From Rhizobium sp. BK376 (GTDB taxonomy: Bacteria; Pseudomonadota; Alphaproteobacteria; Rhizobiales; Rhizobiaceae), in assembly GCF_004341625.1 (NCBI RefSeq), contig NZ_SLZG01000003.1, positions 681,045 through 745,044 on the forward strand: 64,000 bases of DNA. The letters run 5' to 3'. Shown here piece after piece: positions 35,143 to 44,845 of the stretch. The notes below the pieces were generated by a model, which did not search any database, was not told the DNA's origin, and saw only the letters and a program-made list of their open reading frames with translations. Numbering within the stretch: position 1 is the first letter of the stretch; every line of letters begins with the position of its first letter. A program made the translations under genes and the position numbers.

Positions 35143-36449
35143 ATCGCCCCAAAAGGCAGGGCCGCCGGATTTCTCCAGCGGCCCCTAAAAGTTTCGTACT
35201 GAAATCGCCTTGAGTGTTCTGCGTGATTAAGCCGCCCTGCGTCTCTGCTGGTGCGATGCCTGAGCAGCACCGCTGCCATTGTTGACGCGGAAGCCTCTGA
35301 TAAGATCGAGAAGGTCCTCGGTATCGGCTGCAAGCGTCTCTGCCGATGCGGTGGTCTCTTCGGCCATGGCGGCGTTCTGCTGGGTTGCGGCATCGAGCTG
35401 GTTCATCGACGACGAGATCGAGCGCAGCGTGGTGTCCTGCTCGGACGCGCTGTGGGCGATCTTCGAGACGATCTCGTTGGCGGCCTTGATCTGGTCGGAG
35501 ATGCGCTTCAAGGCTTCGCCGGCCTCGCCGACGAGGCGAACGCCCTGGTCGACCTGGCCGGAGGAGCGGGCGATCTGGTCCTTGATCTCCTTGGCGGCAG
35601 CAGCCGAGCGCTGGGCAAGCTCGCGCACTTCCTGGGCAACGACGGCAAAGCCCTTGCCGCTTTCGCCGGCACGCGCTGCCTCGACGCCGGCGTTGAGGGC
35701 CAGCAGGTTGGTCTGGAAGGCGATCTCGTCGATGACGCCGATGATCTTGCCGATTTCTTCCGAGGACTTCTCGATGCCGCTCATGGCCTCGATCGCCTGG
35801 GCGACGACGGCGTCGCTGCGCGATGCTTCGGTCGAGACGGAATGGACGCGCTTGGAAGCCTCATGGGCGCCGTCTGCGGTCTGGCGGACGGCAACGGTGA
35901 GCTCGTCGAGGGCAGCGGAGGTTTCCTCCAGGCTTGCGGCCTGGCGCTCGGTGCGCTGCGACAGTTCGTTGGAGGCGCGGCGGATCTCTTCCTTGGACAG
36001 GCCGATATCGTTGCCCTTGGCATTGACGCGGCCCATGGCGGCTTCGAGATGGGAGAGCGCATCGTTGAAGTTGTTGCGCAGACCCGCATAACCTTGGCCG
36101 ATATCGCCGCAGCGGATGGTGAGATCGCCGCCTGCGAGCTGTTCCAGCGCCTGGCCGATGGTGGAGACGACGCGGGCCTGGATCTGGGCCTCGTCCTGCT
36201 GCTGGCGCAGGTTCTGCTGGCGTTCGCTGTCGAGTGCCAGTTCCTGTTCTGCCTGGCGTTCCGCCATGGCATGGCGTTCGCGCACCTTCTCCTGCAGTGA
36301 CGCCGTCGCCTTGGCCATCTTGCCGATCTCGTTGCCCATTGACGTATGCGGGATGGCGATCTTGACGTCTTCATCGGCAACCGCCTTCAGGGCCTCATGC
36401 ACGTCGGCAAGCGGCTTCGAAATGCCGCGGATGATAACCAGTGAAGCGC
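35143..36449. repeat. Repeat copy 2: shared 3' part of tandem chemoreceptor genes
   Basis: Second copy of the segment at 32919, including the terminator hairpin at 35159-35184, with the same sharp left boundary (ATCGCCCC). To the left of that point the two flanks are unrelated. Confidence 0.9.
35159..35184 (-). terminator. Terminator after second chemoreceptor gene
   Basis: Same hairpin as at 32935-32960, carried within the duplicated segment. Confidence 0.55.
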
Positions 36450-37056
36450 CGAGAGCCAGCACGAAGAGGCCGAACATCCAGGCCGCTGTCGTCAACATCT
36501 TCATGCGGACCTGCGCGTCTAGGTCATCCATATAGACGCCGGTTATGACCACGACCTTCCAGGGATCGAAGGCCTTTGCATAGGCGGTCTTGCGGAAGGT
36601 AGCGTTGGCAGGCTCATTCGGCTTGCTGGCGTAGAAATCGGAAAAGCCGCCGCCATCCTGGCCGATCTTGACGAGTTCCTCGCGATAAAAATGGTTCGTC
36701 GGGTCCGGTTGGCCCTTGAGGCTCACGCCAACCTTCGACGGGTCGAAGTGGAAGACCATCTTGACGTCATAGTCGTAGCCGAAGAGATAGCCGTCCGGCG
36801 TATAGAGCATATGCGCCGCAGCGTTATAGGCCATGGTTCTGGCCTGATCCTCGGTCAGTTTGCCGGCCTTTTCGAGACCGTAATAGTATTGCAGGACGGA
36901 AATGCCGGATTCGACCTGCGTCCGCAGCATTCCGTAGCGTTCCTGATAGATGGAATTCGCGGCGGACTGCATCTGCACATAGGCCATTATTCCGAATGCA
37001 ACGATAAGTCCGGTGACAAGCAAAATAAGTTGCTTTGAAATTTTTAGATTTTTCAT
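35227..37056 (-). CDS. Methyl-accepting chemotaxis protein (sCache_2, HAMP), paralogue
   Basis: It has 609 residues and the same architecture as its neighbour. The sensor domain has YTPDGYLFGYDYDVKMVFHFD and REELVKIGQDGGGFSDFYASKPN, clearly homologous but diverged from 33003-34832. From residue 209 onward the proteins are identical apart from A274. This pattern, with many clustered silent differences, points to an old tandem duplication kept uniform in the signalling half by gene conversion. The start codon is ATG 37056 (GGGGAATCC upstream is a weak site). Promoter elements resemble those of the first gene. Confidence 0.95.
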   Translation of the reverse strand: MKNLKISKQLILLVTGLIVAFGIMAYVQMQSAANSIYQERYGMLRTQVESGISVLQYYYGLEKAGKLTEDQARTMAYNAAAHMLYTPDGYLFGYDYDVKMVFHFDPSKVGVSLKGQPDPTNHFYREELVKIGQDGGGFSDFYASKPNEPANATFRKTAYAKAFDPWKVVVITGVYMDDLDAQVRMKMLTTAAWMFGLFVLALGASLVIIRGISKPLADVHEALKAVADEDVKIAIPHTSMGNEIGKMAKATASLQEKVRERHAMAERQAEQELALDSERQQNLRQQQDEAQIQARVVSTIGQALEQLAGGDLTIRCGDIGQGYAGLRNNFNDALSHLEAAMGRVNAKGNDIGLSKEEIRRASNELSQRTERQAASLEETSAALDELTVAVRQTADGAHEASKRVHSVSTEASRSDAVVAQAIEAMSGIEKSSEEIGKIIGVIDEIAFQTNLLALNAGVEAARAGESGKGFAVVAQEVRELAQRSAAAAKEIKDQIARSSGQVDQGVRLVGEAGEALKRISDQIKAANEIVSKIAHSASEQDTTLRSISSSMNQLDAATQQNAAMAEETTASAETLAADTEDLLDLIRGFRVNNGSGAAQASHQQRRRAA

Positions 37057-37267
37057 GGGGAATCCTTCGCAACCGAATAAAATGATTAAATTCCGGTGCG
37101 GTGTGATACCGCCTATGCGATCGCGTCGGCGGAGCCAACGAATCTGACGCTGCTTAAAATGACATGCGGCGACCGGCAGCGGTAAAAATGGCCAGATTTC
37201 AATAACAAAGCTTTAAGTAAGGCAGCTTTCGGCATCACGTCAGGGTGAAGAGAAAGATGAAAAAACA

Positions 37268-37298
37268 AATGCGCCCCTGCTTCTCTCAGGGGCGCATT
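37268..37298 (-). terminator. Rho-independent terminator after the secreted protein gene
   Basis: AATGCGCCCCTG and CAGGGGCGCATT form a perfect 12-bp stem with a 7-base loop. Read leftward it is followed by TGTTTTTT. It ends the 37367-37807 gene. Confidence 0.85.
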
Positions 37299-37366
37299 GA
37301 TCCGTCTTGCGACGGGACCCCCAGCGACTGAATTCGGTCGGGCGGGGCAGGGAACGTCTGGGCTCT

Positions 37367-37807
37367 CTATTTCAGGCGAAGGTCGAAGCCGGAAAGATCG
37401 AGTGGCTTCTGAGCAGGTGCCGCGCTGGCAGGCTTGATATCCGGCGTGACGGCAGCCGTTGCGGTCGGGTCGATACCGTCGGTTGATACGCCTGCGGCAG
37501 CGAGCGCTTCCGGCGTTGCCTTGGAAATGAAAGTCACCGGCGAGCCGCCCATCCAAGCCTCGATGCGCACCACTTTCCGCTCGCCGTTGATATCGCGAAT
37601 CTCGGTGGTCTGCGTGCCCGTCTGCAGCTCGGGTACGACATAGCTCTTGTTCTTCAGCTTCGGCTTCGGCGGCGGGCAATGATCGCAGGTCTCGGAAATG
37701 ATGCTGCCGGCATTGTCGTTCGGGTTGCTTTCCACCGGCAGGATCGAGGAGGCCATGGCGGAGCCACCAGCCAGTACAAATGCTGCGGTGAGGATGATCG
37801 AACGCAT
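37367..37807 (-). CDS. Small exported protein, possibly HPE1-like
   Basis: ATG 37807 follows GGAG and gives 146 residues. The signal peptide is MRSIILTAAFVLAGGSAMAS. The mature part has ETCDHCPPPKPK, VPELQTGTQTTEIRDINGER and EAWMGGSPVTFISKA, and ends in an Ala/Pro-rich stretch. From memory, Rhizobiaceae proteins of this type are sometimes labelled as having a plant virulence effector HPE1-like domain; I cannot verify that here. The two close Cys may form a disulfide or bind metal. It lies alone between the chemoreceptors and purD with its own terminator. Confidence 0.7.
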   Translation of the reverse strand: MRSIILTAAFVLAGGSAMASSILPVESNPNDNAGSIISETCDHCPPPKPKLKNKSYVVPELQTGTQTTEIRDINGERKVVRIEAWMGGSPVTFISKATPEALAAAGVSTDGIDPTATAAVTPDIKPASAAPAQKPLDLSGFDLRLK

Positions 37808-37929
37808 GCGAACTACTCCGTCTCTCGATAGTGAGAACAGCAATAGCGGCGCTTCCTTTCCATCCCGTCAGAAGAAAAGGTAAATATTTAGAAGAACGGT
37901 ATTTCGAGACAGGATTTTTTAGCCGGTAA

Positions 37930-39201
37930 TCAGCTTTTCTCGCGCTCGATTGCCCGCCAGCCGATATCGCTGCGGCAGAAGCCGTTGTCCCAGACCACCT
38001 TGTCGACCAGAGCATAGGCCCTGGCCTGGGCTTCCCCAACGGTCTTGCCCGTCGCCGTGACATTGAGGACGCGTCCGCCGGTCGCGACAAGTGCACCATC
38101 CTTCAATGCAGTCCCGGCATGAAACACCTTGGCACCGTCTTCATCGGCGGGCAGGGCGGCAATCGGCGTATTCTTCTCATAGGAGCCCGGATAGCCCTTC
38201 GAGGCCATGACGACGGTCAGCGCCACGTCGTCGCTCCATTCCACTGTGACCTGATCGAGCGTGCCGTTTGCGGCTGCAAGCAGCAGCGGCAGCAGATCGC
38301 TCTTCAGCCTCATCATCAGCACCTGGCATTCCGGATCGCCGAAGCGGACATTGTACTCGATTAGTTCCGGACCCTTTTTGGTGATCATCAGGCCGGCGAA
38401 GAACAGGCCGGAGAAAGGATAGCCGCTTTCTGCCATGCCGCGCATGGTCGGCTCGATGACTTCTTTCATGGTTCGCTCGACCATGTCAGGCGTCATGACC
38501 GGCGCAGGCGAATAGGCGCCCATGCCGCCGGTGTTCGGGCCGGTGTCGCCGTCGCCGACACGCTTGTGATCCTGTGCTGTTGCGAGCGCCAGTGCATGCT
38601 TGCCGTCGCTGAGGCAGAAGAAGCTTGCTTCCTCGCCATCAAGAAAGGCTTCGATGACAACTTCAGCGCCGGCAGTCCCAAAGGCGCCTTCAAAGCAATC
38701 GTCGACGGCAGCAAGCGCCTCATCGACTGTCATGGCGACTGTCACGCCCTTGCCGGCTGCAAGCCCGTCTGCCTTGACGACGATCGGCGCGCCCTGTGCC
38801 CGGATATAGGCCTTGGCCTTCGGAGCATTGTTGAAGCGCTGGTAGGCGCCGGTCGGAATATTGTAGCGGGCGCAGATATCCTTGGTGAAACCCTTGGAGC
38901 CTTCGAGCTGAGCGGCTGCGGCGGAGGGGCCGAAGACGGCAATTCCGCCGGCGCGAAGCGTATCGGCCAGTCCGGCGACGAGCGGAGCCTCGGGGCCGAC
39001 GACAACGAAATCGATCGCCTTCTCCTTGCAGAAGGTAAGGACCGCGTCGTTATCCTCGGTGCTAAGGTCGACAAGCCTTGCATGTTCGGCGATGCCGGGA
39101 TTGCCCGGAGCCGCGAAGAATTCCGTCATCAACGGCGACTGCGCCAGTTTCCATGCCAACGCATGCTCGCGGCCGCCCGACCCGATCAACAGGATTTTCA
39201 T
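37930..39201 (-). CDS. purD: Phosphoribosylamine-glycine ligase
   Basis: ATG 39201 gives 423 residues, the usual GARS size. It begins [26 protein letters not shown]-grasp motifs include [57 protein letters not shown] (seen as [20 protein letters not shown]) and [14 protein letters not shown]. It condenses phosphoribosylamine with glycine in purine synthesis. An upstream extension of the frame to 39264 lacks the family start. It is divergent from tex. Confidence 0.97.
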   Translation of the reverse strand: MKILLIGSGGREHALAWKLAQSPLMTEFFAAPGNPGIAEHARLVDLSTEDNDAVLTFCKEKAIDFVVVGPEAPLVAGLADTLRAGGIAVFGPSAAAAQLEGSKGFTKDICARYNIPTGAYQRFNNAPKAKAYIRAQGAPIVVKADGLAAGKGVTVAMTVDEALAAVDDCFEGAFGTAGAEVVIEAFLDGEEASFFCLSDGKHALALATAQDHKRVGDGDTGPNTGGMGAYSPAPVMTPDMVERTMKEVIEPTMRGMAESGYPFSGLFFAGLMITKKGPELIEYNVRFGDPECQVLMMRLKSDLLPLLLAAANGTLDQVTVEWSDDVALTVVMASKGYPGSYEKNTPIAALPADEDGAKVFHAGTALKDGALVATGGRVLNVTATGKTVGEAQARAYALVDKVVWDNGFCRSDIGWRAIEREKS

Positions 39202-39373
39202 GACCAGTCCCCTTATTGCTGCTGTCTGGCGGTTAAGGAGCGTGGCATAAAAGGTCAAGCGCAAATCCTGTGGAACCGGTAAACGTCGATGGTTCGGATC
39301 ATTGCCTTGCCTTTATGCTTGGCTATGGTTCCGCCACTTTGGTTCGAAGTAAAATAGAAAATAAGAGAATCCC

Positions 39374-41686
39374 ATGGCCGCTGACATTCGCTCCCTCGCT
39401 GCAACCATCTCCGCCGAGATCAATTCCCGACCAGATCAGGCGGTGGCCGCAATCGAGCTTCTCGACGAGGGGGCAACGGTGCCGTTCATCGCCCGCTACC
39501 GAAAGGAAGTGACAGGCGGTCTGGACGACGGCCAGCTTCGCACGCTGGCAGAACGTCTTGTCTATCTCCGGGAACTCGAGGCACGGCGCGCGTCGATCGT
39601 CGAGTCGATCTCCAGTCAGGGCAAGATGACCAACGAGCTGATGGGCAAGATCACGGCGGTTGCGACCAAGGCCGAGCTCGAAGATCTCTACCTGCCCTAC
39701 AAGCCGAAACGCCGTACCCGCGCGGAAATCGCAAGGGAGCGCGGACTGGGGCCGCTGGCCGACACTATACTCGCCGATCGGGCAAAGGAGCCTGCTGTCG
39801 TCGCGGAAACCTACCTGACGGCAGAGGTCGCCGATGTGAAGGCGGCGCTCGAAGGCGCGCGCGATATCATAGCGGAAGGCATTGCGGAAAATGCCGACCT
39901 GCTCGGCAAACTGCGCAGCTATATGAAGCAGAACGCGATGCTGCGCGCCAAGGTCGTCGACGGCAAGCAGGAGGCGGGCGCGAAATTCTCCGACTATTTC
40001 GATCACAACGAACGTTGGGCAACAGCCCCCGGCCACCGTGCGCTTGCCATGCTGCGCGGCTGGAACGAGGAGATGCTGACGCTTGTCATCGATGTCGATA
40101 CCGATATGACCTCGCCGAACAAGCCGGTCGAGCGGATGATCGCAACCGCCTACGAGATCGGCAATAGCCGCCCGGGCGACCGCTGGCTGATGGACGTTGC
40201 AAGCTGGACTTGGCGCGTAAAACTCTCCATGTCGCTGTCGCTCGACCTGATGCGCGAGTTGCGCGAAAGGGCGGAAGAAGAGGCGATCCACGTCTTTGCC
40301 CGCAATCTGAAGGACCTGCTGCTCGCAGCTCCCGCCGGCTCTCGCGCCACGATGGGGCTCGATCCCGGCATCCGTACCGGCGTCAAGGTCGCGGTCGTGG
40401 ATGGCACCGGCAAGCTGCTCGAAACCACCACGGTCTACCCATTCCCGCCGAAGAATGATGTCCGCGGCACGCAGGCGACGCTTGCGGCTTTGGTGCGCAA
40501 GCACAAGGTCGAGCTGATCGCGATCGGCAACGGCACCGGCAGCCGCGAGACCGAAAAGCTGGTGACGGATATGCTGGGCGACCTGCCTGCACCCAAACCG
40601 ACCAAGGTCATCGTGTCAGAGGCCGGCGCGTCCGTCTATTCGGCGTCGGAAACGGCAGCGCTTGAATTTCCCGGCCTCGACGTATCGCTGCGCGGTGCTG
40701 TCTCCATCGCCCGCCGCCTTCAGGATCCGCTTGCCGAATTGGTCAAGATCGAGCCGAAGTCGATCGGCGTCGGGCAGTACCAGCACGACGTCGATCAGCA
40801 GAAACTCTCGCGTTCGCTTGATGCCGTCGTCGAAGACGCAGTGAATGCAGTCGGTGTCGACCTCAACACCGCATCCGCGCCGCTGCTCGCCCGCGTATCC
40901 GGTCTGGGTCCCTCCATTGCCGATGCGATCGTCCGCCATCGCGACGGGGAGGGGCGCTTCGAGAGCCGCAAGGATCTCCTAAAGGTGGCCCGGCTCGGAA
41001 ACCGCACCTTCGAGCAATGCGCCGGCTTTCTGCGCATCCCCGATGGCAAGGAGCCGCTGGATGCCTCCTCCGTGCATCCTGAAGCCTACGGCGTCGCCAA
41101 GAAGATCGTTGCCGCCTGCGGGCGCGATCTTAGAAGCCTGATGGGGGACAGCGCCACGCTGAAGGCCATCGATCCCCGCGCCTTCATCGACGACAAGTTC
41201 GGCCTGCCGACGGTGCGAGACATCATCGCCGAGCTCGAGAAGCCCGGCCGCGACCCGCGTCCCAGCTTCAAGACCGCAACCTTTGCCGAAGGCGTGAACG
41301 AGATTTCCGACTTGAAGCCGGGAATGGTTCTTGAGGGCACTGTTACGAATGTTGCCGCTTTCGGGGCCTTCGTCGACATAGGCGTCCACCAGGACGGTTT
41401 GGTCCACGTGTCGCAATTGGCCGATCGTTTCGTGAAGGATCCGCACGAAGTCGTCAAAGCCGGCAACGTCGTAAAAGTCCGTGTCGTTGAAGTAGACGCC
41501 AAGCGCAAGCGAATCGCGCTGTCGATGCGCAAGGACGACGGTTCGGCCGCCTCTACCCCCGCGCGCGAAAAGACCGGTGGCGCAGCCATGCGGCAGGCGG
41601 GAGGCAGATATGAGGACAAGCGCAAGGAGCAGAGTAGCCAAGGCAGTTTCGGTGCTGCGCTGGCGGATGCGTTCAAGCGAAAATAA
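39374..41686 (+). CDS. tex: Tex-family RNA-binding transcription accessory protein
   Basis: There are 770 residues in the standard Tex order. The N-terminal helical region holds [19 protein letters not shown]. The YqgF RNase H-like domain starts at [21 protein letters not shown] (about 330). Helix-hairpin-helix segments include [20 protein letters not shown]. An S1 domain (about 650-722) has [21 protein letters not shown] and [10 protein letters not shown]. Tex binds nucleic acid and is linked to transcription and stress survival. The C-terminal tail is charged and low in complexity. Divergent from purD. Confidence 0.96.
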   Translation: MAADIRSLAATISAEINSRPDQAVAAIELLDEGATVPFIARYRKEVTGGLDDGQLRTLAERLVYLRELEARRASIVESISSQGKMTNELMGKITAVATKAELEDLYLPYKPKRRTRAEIARERGLGPLADTILADRAKEPAVVAETYLTAEVADVKAALEGARDIIAEGIAENADLLGKLRSYMKQNAMLRAKVVDGKQEAGAKFSDYFDHNERWATAPGHRALAMLRGWNEEMLTLVIDVDTDMTSPNKPVERMIATAYEIGNSRPGDRWLMDVASWTWRVKLSMSLSLDLMRELRERAEEEAIHVFARNLKDLLLAAPAGSRATMGLDPGIRTGVKVAVVDGTGKLLETTTVYPFPPKNDVRGTQATLAALVRKHKVELIAIGNGTGSRETEKLVTDMLGDLPAPKPTKVIVSEAGASVYSASETAALEFPGLDVSLRGAVSIARRLQDPLAELVKIEPKSIGVGQYQHDVDQQKLSRSLDAVVEDAVNAVGVDLNTASAPLLARVSGLGPSIADAIVRHRDGEGRFESRKDLLKVARLGNRTFEQCAGFLRIPDGKEPLDASSVHPEAYGVAKKIVAACGRDLRSLMGDSATLKAIDPRAFIDDKFGLPTVRDIIAELEKPGRDPRPSFKTATFAEGVNEISDLKPGMVLEGTVTNVAAFGAFVDIGVHQDGLVHVSQLADRFVKDPHEVVKAGNVVKVRVVEVDAKRKRIALSMRKDDGSAASTPAREKTGGAAMRQAGGRYEDKRKEQSSQGSFGAALADAFKRK

Positions 41687-41717
41687 GGGCTTAGCCCCTA
41701 GTGATGCAGAAAAGTCA

Positions 41718-41744
41718 CACTCTGGCAGCGTTGTCGCCAGAGTG
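41718..41744. terminator. Hairpin between tex and cfa
   Basis: CACTCTGGC and GCCAGAGTG form a perfect 9-bp stem with a 9-base loop, 31 bases after the tex stop. No T-tract follows on the plus strand, so it is a weak terminator candidate or another structured element. Confidence 0.4.
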
Positions 41745-41829
41745 CTAGCCGCTGCCGTTTGACGATCTTGCCAGATGTCGGGGAGGCGCTAAAGTTGCCT
41801 TACTGTCATGTCAAAATTGCGAGGCCTCC

Positions 41830-43089
41830 ATGGCGTCGGCACTCTTAAAGATTGTCAAGAAAATCATCAAAACCGGCTCCCTCCGGTTGACGCTCGCCGA
41901 TGGCGAGACGTTCACCCTGGGCGACGGGTCCGGCGACCTTGTCGCAGCGCGTTTTGCCGATCAGGAGGCAGAGGATGCGGTTGGAACCGATCCGACGCTG
42001 AAACTCGGCGAAATGTACATGGAAGGTCGCTTCATCCTCGAGCAGGGGAACATCTACGATTTCCTCGAGCTCGTTAAGAAAAATACGACCGATGAAATCT
42101 TCGATTTCAAAATTGCAATGCGTCTGCTTGGACGCATTGCCTGGCAGCAGATCAAGAGTCGTTCGCCGATCAACCGCAACAAGCACAATGTTGCGCACCA
42201 CTACGATCTCTCTGCCAAGCTTTTCGATCTGTTCCTCGACGATGACTGGCAATATTCCTGCGCCTACTTCGAGCCGGCAGGCATCAGTCTGGACGAAGCG
42301 CAGCTTGCCAAGAAGCGCCATATCGCCGCCAAACTTCTTCTTGAGCCGGGCCAGAGCATCCTCGAAATCGGCTCGGGCTGGGGCGGTATGGGCATGTATC
42401 TTGCCGAATCCGCCGAAGGCACCGATTTCACCGGCATCACGCTCAGCGAGGAGCAACTGAAAGTTTCGCGTGGCCGCGCGGCCAAACGCGGACTGACGGA
42501 CCGAGTCCGCTTCGAGTTGCAGGACTACCGCTACATGAAGGGCAAGAAGTTCGACCGGATCGTTTCGGTCGGCATGTTCGAACATGTGGGTATCGGCAAC
42601 TACGGCAAGTTCTTCAGCAAGGTGTCTGATCTGCTTGCCGATGACGGTGTCATGGTTCTGCATTTCATCGGCCGGCCGAAGCCGAGCTTCGCGACGAATG
42701 CCTTCATCGAGAAGTACATCTTCCCGGGCGGCTATATCCCGTCGGTCGCCGAGACCATGCCGGCACTCGAAAAGGCCGGCCTTCTCGTCAAGGACATTGA
42801 AATCCTGCCGATGCACTACGCTTATACGCTGCGCCACTGGCGCGAACGTTTCGTGGCGCGAAAGGCGGAAGCTGTCGCCCTTTACGACGAGAAATTCTTC
42901 CGCATGTGGGAGTTCTACCTGGCCGGCTCGGAAATGGGCTTCCGCTGGGAACAGCTCTTCATCATGCAGATCCAGATCGCCAAGAACCAGTTCGCCGTTC
43001 CCGACAACCGTAACTACATCGCGGAGCGGGAAGCCAAGCTGAAGGAATTCGAGGCCACCCGCGCTCCGCTGGAGAAGGTGACGTTCTGA
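41830..43089 (+). CDS. cfa: Cyclopropane-fatty-acyl-phospholipid synthase
   Basis: The 419-residue protein has a small N-terminal domain and a SAM-dependent methyltransferase core: HYDLSAKLFDLFLDDDWQYSCAYF, ILEIGSGWGGMGMYLAE and DRIVSVGMFEHVGIGNY. The active-site Glu of the MFEHVG motif and the Cys in QYSCAYF fit the family. It converts unsaturated acyl chains of membrane phospholipids to cyclopropane rings, often in stationary phase or acid stress. Followed by a terminator at 43115. Confidence 0.95.
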   Translation: MASALLKIVKKIIKTGSLRLTLADGETFTLGDGSGDLVAARFADQEAEDAVGTDPTLKLGEMYMEGRFILEQGNIYDFLELVKKNTTDEIFDFKIAMRLLGRIAWQQIKSRSPINRNKHNVAHHYDLSAKLFDLFLDDDWQYSCAYFEPAGISLDEAQLAKKRHIAAKLLLEPGQSILEIGSGWGGMGMYLAESAEGTDFTGITLSEEQLKVSRGRAAKRGLTDRVRFELQDYRYMKGKKFDRIVSVGMFEHVGIGNYGKFFSKVSDLLADDGVMVLHFIGRPKPSFATNAFIEKYIFPGGYIPSVAETMPALEKAGLLVKDIEILPMHYAYTLRHWRERFVARKAEAVALYDEKFFRMWEFYLAGSEMGFRWEQLFIMQIQIAKNQFAVPDNRNYIAEREAKLKEFEATRAPLEKVTF

Positions 43090-43114
43090 AACCCTATGGA
43101 TGCTTGAAAGTTGA

Positions 43115-43146
43115 AGCCGATCTTACCCTGGTAAGGTCGGCTTTTT
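43115..43146 (+). terminator. Rho-independent terminator after cfa
   Basis: AGCCGATCTTACC pairs with GGTAAGGTCGGCT (one mismatch) around a tiny loop and is followed by TTTT, 25 bases after the stop. Confidence 0.85.
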
Positions 43147-43181
43147 GCATGTGCGCTTTGCCGAAATCGCCTTGACGGCGG

Positions 43182-43610
43182 TTATTTCACGACTGTGACC
43201 GTGACGTTATCATCATCGACCCTGGCCACACGCAGAGCGCTGAGGCGGATCGTAAACTGGTCGGTGCCCGTATAGCCGGGATCGGGCGTGTAATAGACCG
43301 CATTTCCTTGGACGGGCTTGCCACTGCAGACATAGCCAGGACCGTCCTTGGGGTAGTGCACTCGGACTTCTTCGTGAACGACCTCGATCTTGCCATGCGC
43401 CGGTTGCTTGATGGCCGCCGTATAGGGATAGCCGGCAAATTCACAATCCGCCTTGATATGGGCGGTGGAGCCGATCTTGGTACGTTTGCCCGACACGGCT
43501 GTCGCTTTGGTTTCCCTTACCTTCGCTGTCGGATCGGGCAGGCCCGCACAGCCCGATAGAACCAACGTAGTCGATGCGCAGAAGATTATCGCAAAAGAAG
43601 AAAATTTCAT
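43182..43610 (-). CDS. Lipoprotein with Ig/cadherin-like domain
   Basis: There are 142 residues. MKFSSFAIIFCASTTLVLSGC is a lipoprotein signal with lipobox LSGC, giving a lipid-modified Cys about position 21. The mature part has HGKIEVVHEEVRVHYPKDGPGY, AVYYTPDPGYTGTDQFTIRLS and a final VTVTV strand, which resembles a bacterial Ig/cadherin-like beta sandwich. It converges on cfa. Its function is unknown; it is likely anchored in the outer or inner membrane. Confidence 0.8.
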   Translation of the reverse strand: MKFSSFAIIFCASTTLVLSGCAGLPDPTAKVRETKATAVSGKRTKIGSTAHIKADCEFAGYPYTAAIKQPAHGKIEVVHEEVRVHYPKDGPGYVCSGKPVQGNAVYYTPDPGYTGTDQFTIRLSALRVARVDDDNVTVTVVK

Positions 43611-43973
43611 GATTCGGCCCCAGCAGATATTGCATTCTGCTTGCCTTAATTACTTGTCGCGCCGAAATCTCTTTTAAAATTCTATATATAGTTGCGTCTT
43701 CTTGTCGCTGATATCCATTGTTCGAAGCCGCTGTAACCGCTCGAATTGCGGCTAGCCGCCGGCACTTGCGTCTTCTTATTTTCCAGACGCAGCGGCACCC
43801 TTAATCCTTTGTTGGTTCTTTTCTAACATTTTGGCCTCAGTCATCGAATTCTTCCGGGAACGTTAGCAGAGTGTTTCAGGTGGCGTCCCTGCTCGCGCGT
43901 ATAACCCGGCCGATTTGATATAATGTTCCGGGCTGTCCGCGGCCCTCTGTATTGCGTTTCGTGGAGTATTTGC
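43611..43973. other. Divergent intergenic region, no gene recognised
   Basis: About 360 relatively AT-rich bases between the lipoprotein gene (leftward) and the outer membrane protein gene (rightward). CTATATATAG at about 43683 and scattered T-rich stretches may belong to promoters, but no clean -35/-10 pair or RNA gene was identified. Confidence 0.4.
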
Positions 43974-44783
43974 GTGTTTTTCAAATCTTGCTCATTGCTT
44001 TCGATCGGCCTTTTGCTGGGTTCGGCCACCATGGCTTCCGCTGGAGATGGCCGCCCGTGGTGGTCCGGCGACTGGTATCTGAGCGTCGGCGCAGCCGGTT
44101 TTGTCGCCCCGAAATTCCAAGGCGGCCGCCACGACAAGCTGCAGTTTCAGCCTCTGATTTCTTTCGGCAAGCAGGGTGGCGGCTCGCGCTTCACCTCCCG
44201 CAATGACAGCCCGTCCTTCTCGCTGCTCGACAATGGCGCGGTCCGTGCCGGTCTCGTCGCCAAGTATGATCCAAGCCGCGATGCCAGCGACGATCACGCG
44301 TTGAAGGGCCTGAAGAAGGTGAAATGGGGTGCGGAAGCGGGCGGCTTCGTCGAGGTTTATCCGACCGACTGGCTGCGCGCTCGCGCCGAAGTCCGCCAGG
44401 GCATCCGCTCGCATAGCGGCCTCGTTGCCGACACCTCGATTGATGCCTTTACCGATATCCTGCCGGACCTGCAGCTCTCCGGCGGTCCGCGCGCGACCTG
44501 GGCAACCGGCAACTATTTCGACACTTATTACGGGGTGAACGCCAAGGAATCGGCTGCGAGCGGCCTCAGCCCCTACAATCCGGGCGGCGGATTGGAATCG
44601 GTCGGTGTCGGAGGTGCGCTGACCTGGAAGGCCACGCGCAACCTGACCACCAGCTCCTTCGTAGAATACAAGCGTCTTCAGGGCCCGGCCGCCGACAGCA
44701 GCCTCGTCAAGGAGAAGGGTTCGCGCAACCAGCTCCTGATCGGTCTTTCCGCGACCTACAAGTTCAATTTTACGCTGAACTGA
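43974..44783 (+). CDS. MipA/OmpV-family outer membrane protein
   Basis: GTG 43974, eight bases after GGAG, gives 269 residues with signal peptide MFFKSCSLLSIGLLLGSATMASAG. The mature chain shows repeated amphipathic strands: DWYLSVGAAGFVAPKFQGG at the start, WGAEAGGFVEVYPTDWLRARAEVRQGI in the middle, and the C-terminal strand LLIGLSATYKFNFTLN, fitting the MipA/OmpV beta-barrel. Family members interact with peptidoglycan-synthesis complexes in some species. An ATG at 43923 is a less likely start. Confidence 0.85.
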   Translation: MFFKSCSLLSIGLLLGSATMASAGDGRPWWSGDWYLSVGAAGFVAPKFQGGRHDKLQFQPLISFGKQGGGSRFTSRNDSPSFSLLDNGAVRAGLVAKYDPSRDASDDHALKGLKKVKWGAEAGGFVEVYPTDWLRARAEVRQGIRSHSGLVADTSIDAFTDILPDLQLSGGPRATWATGNYFDTYYGVNAKESAASGLSPYNPGGGLESVGVGGALTWKATRNLTTSSFVEYKRLQGPAADSSLVKEKGSRNQLLIGLSATYKFNFTLN

Positions 44784-44845
44784 GACACTCCTACTTAGTC
44801 GCCGCCGCTTGACCGCGGCGGCCGGCGCTCGCTACTACTGCTGCC

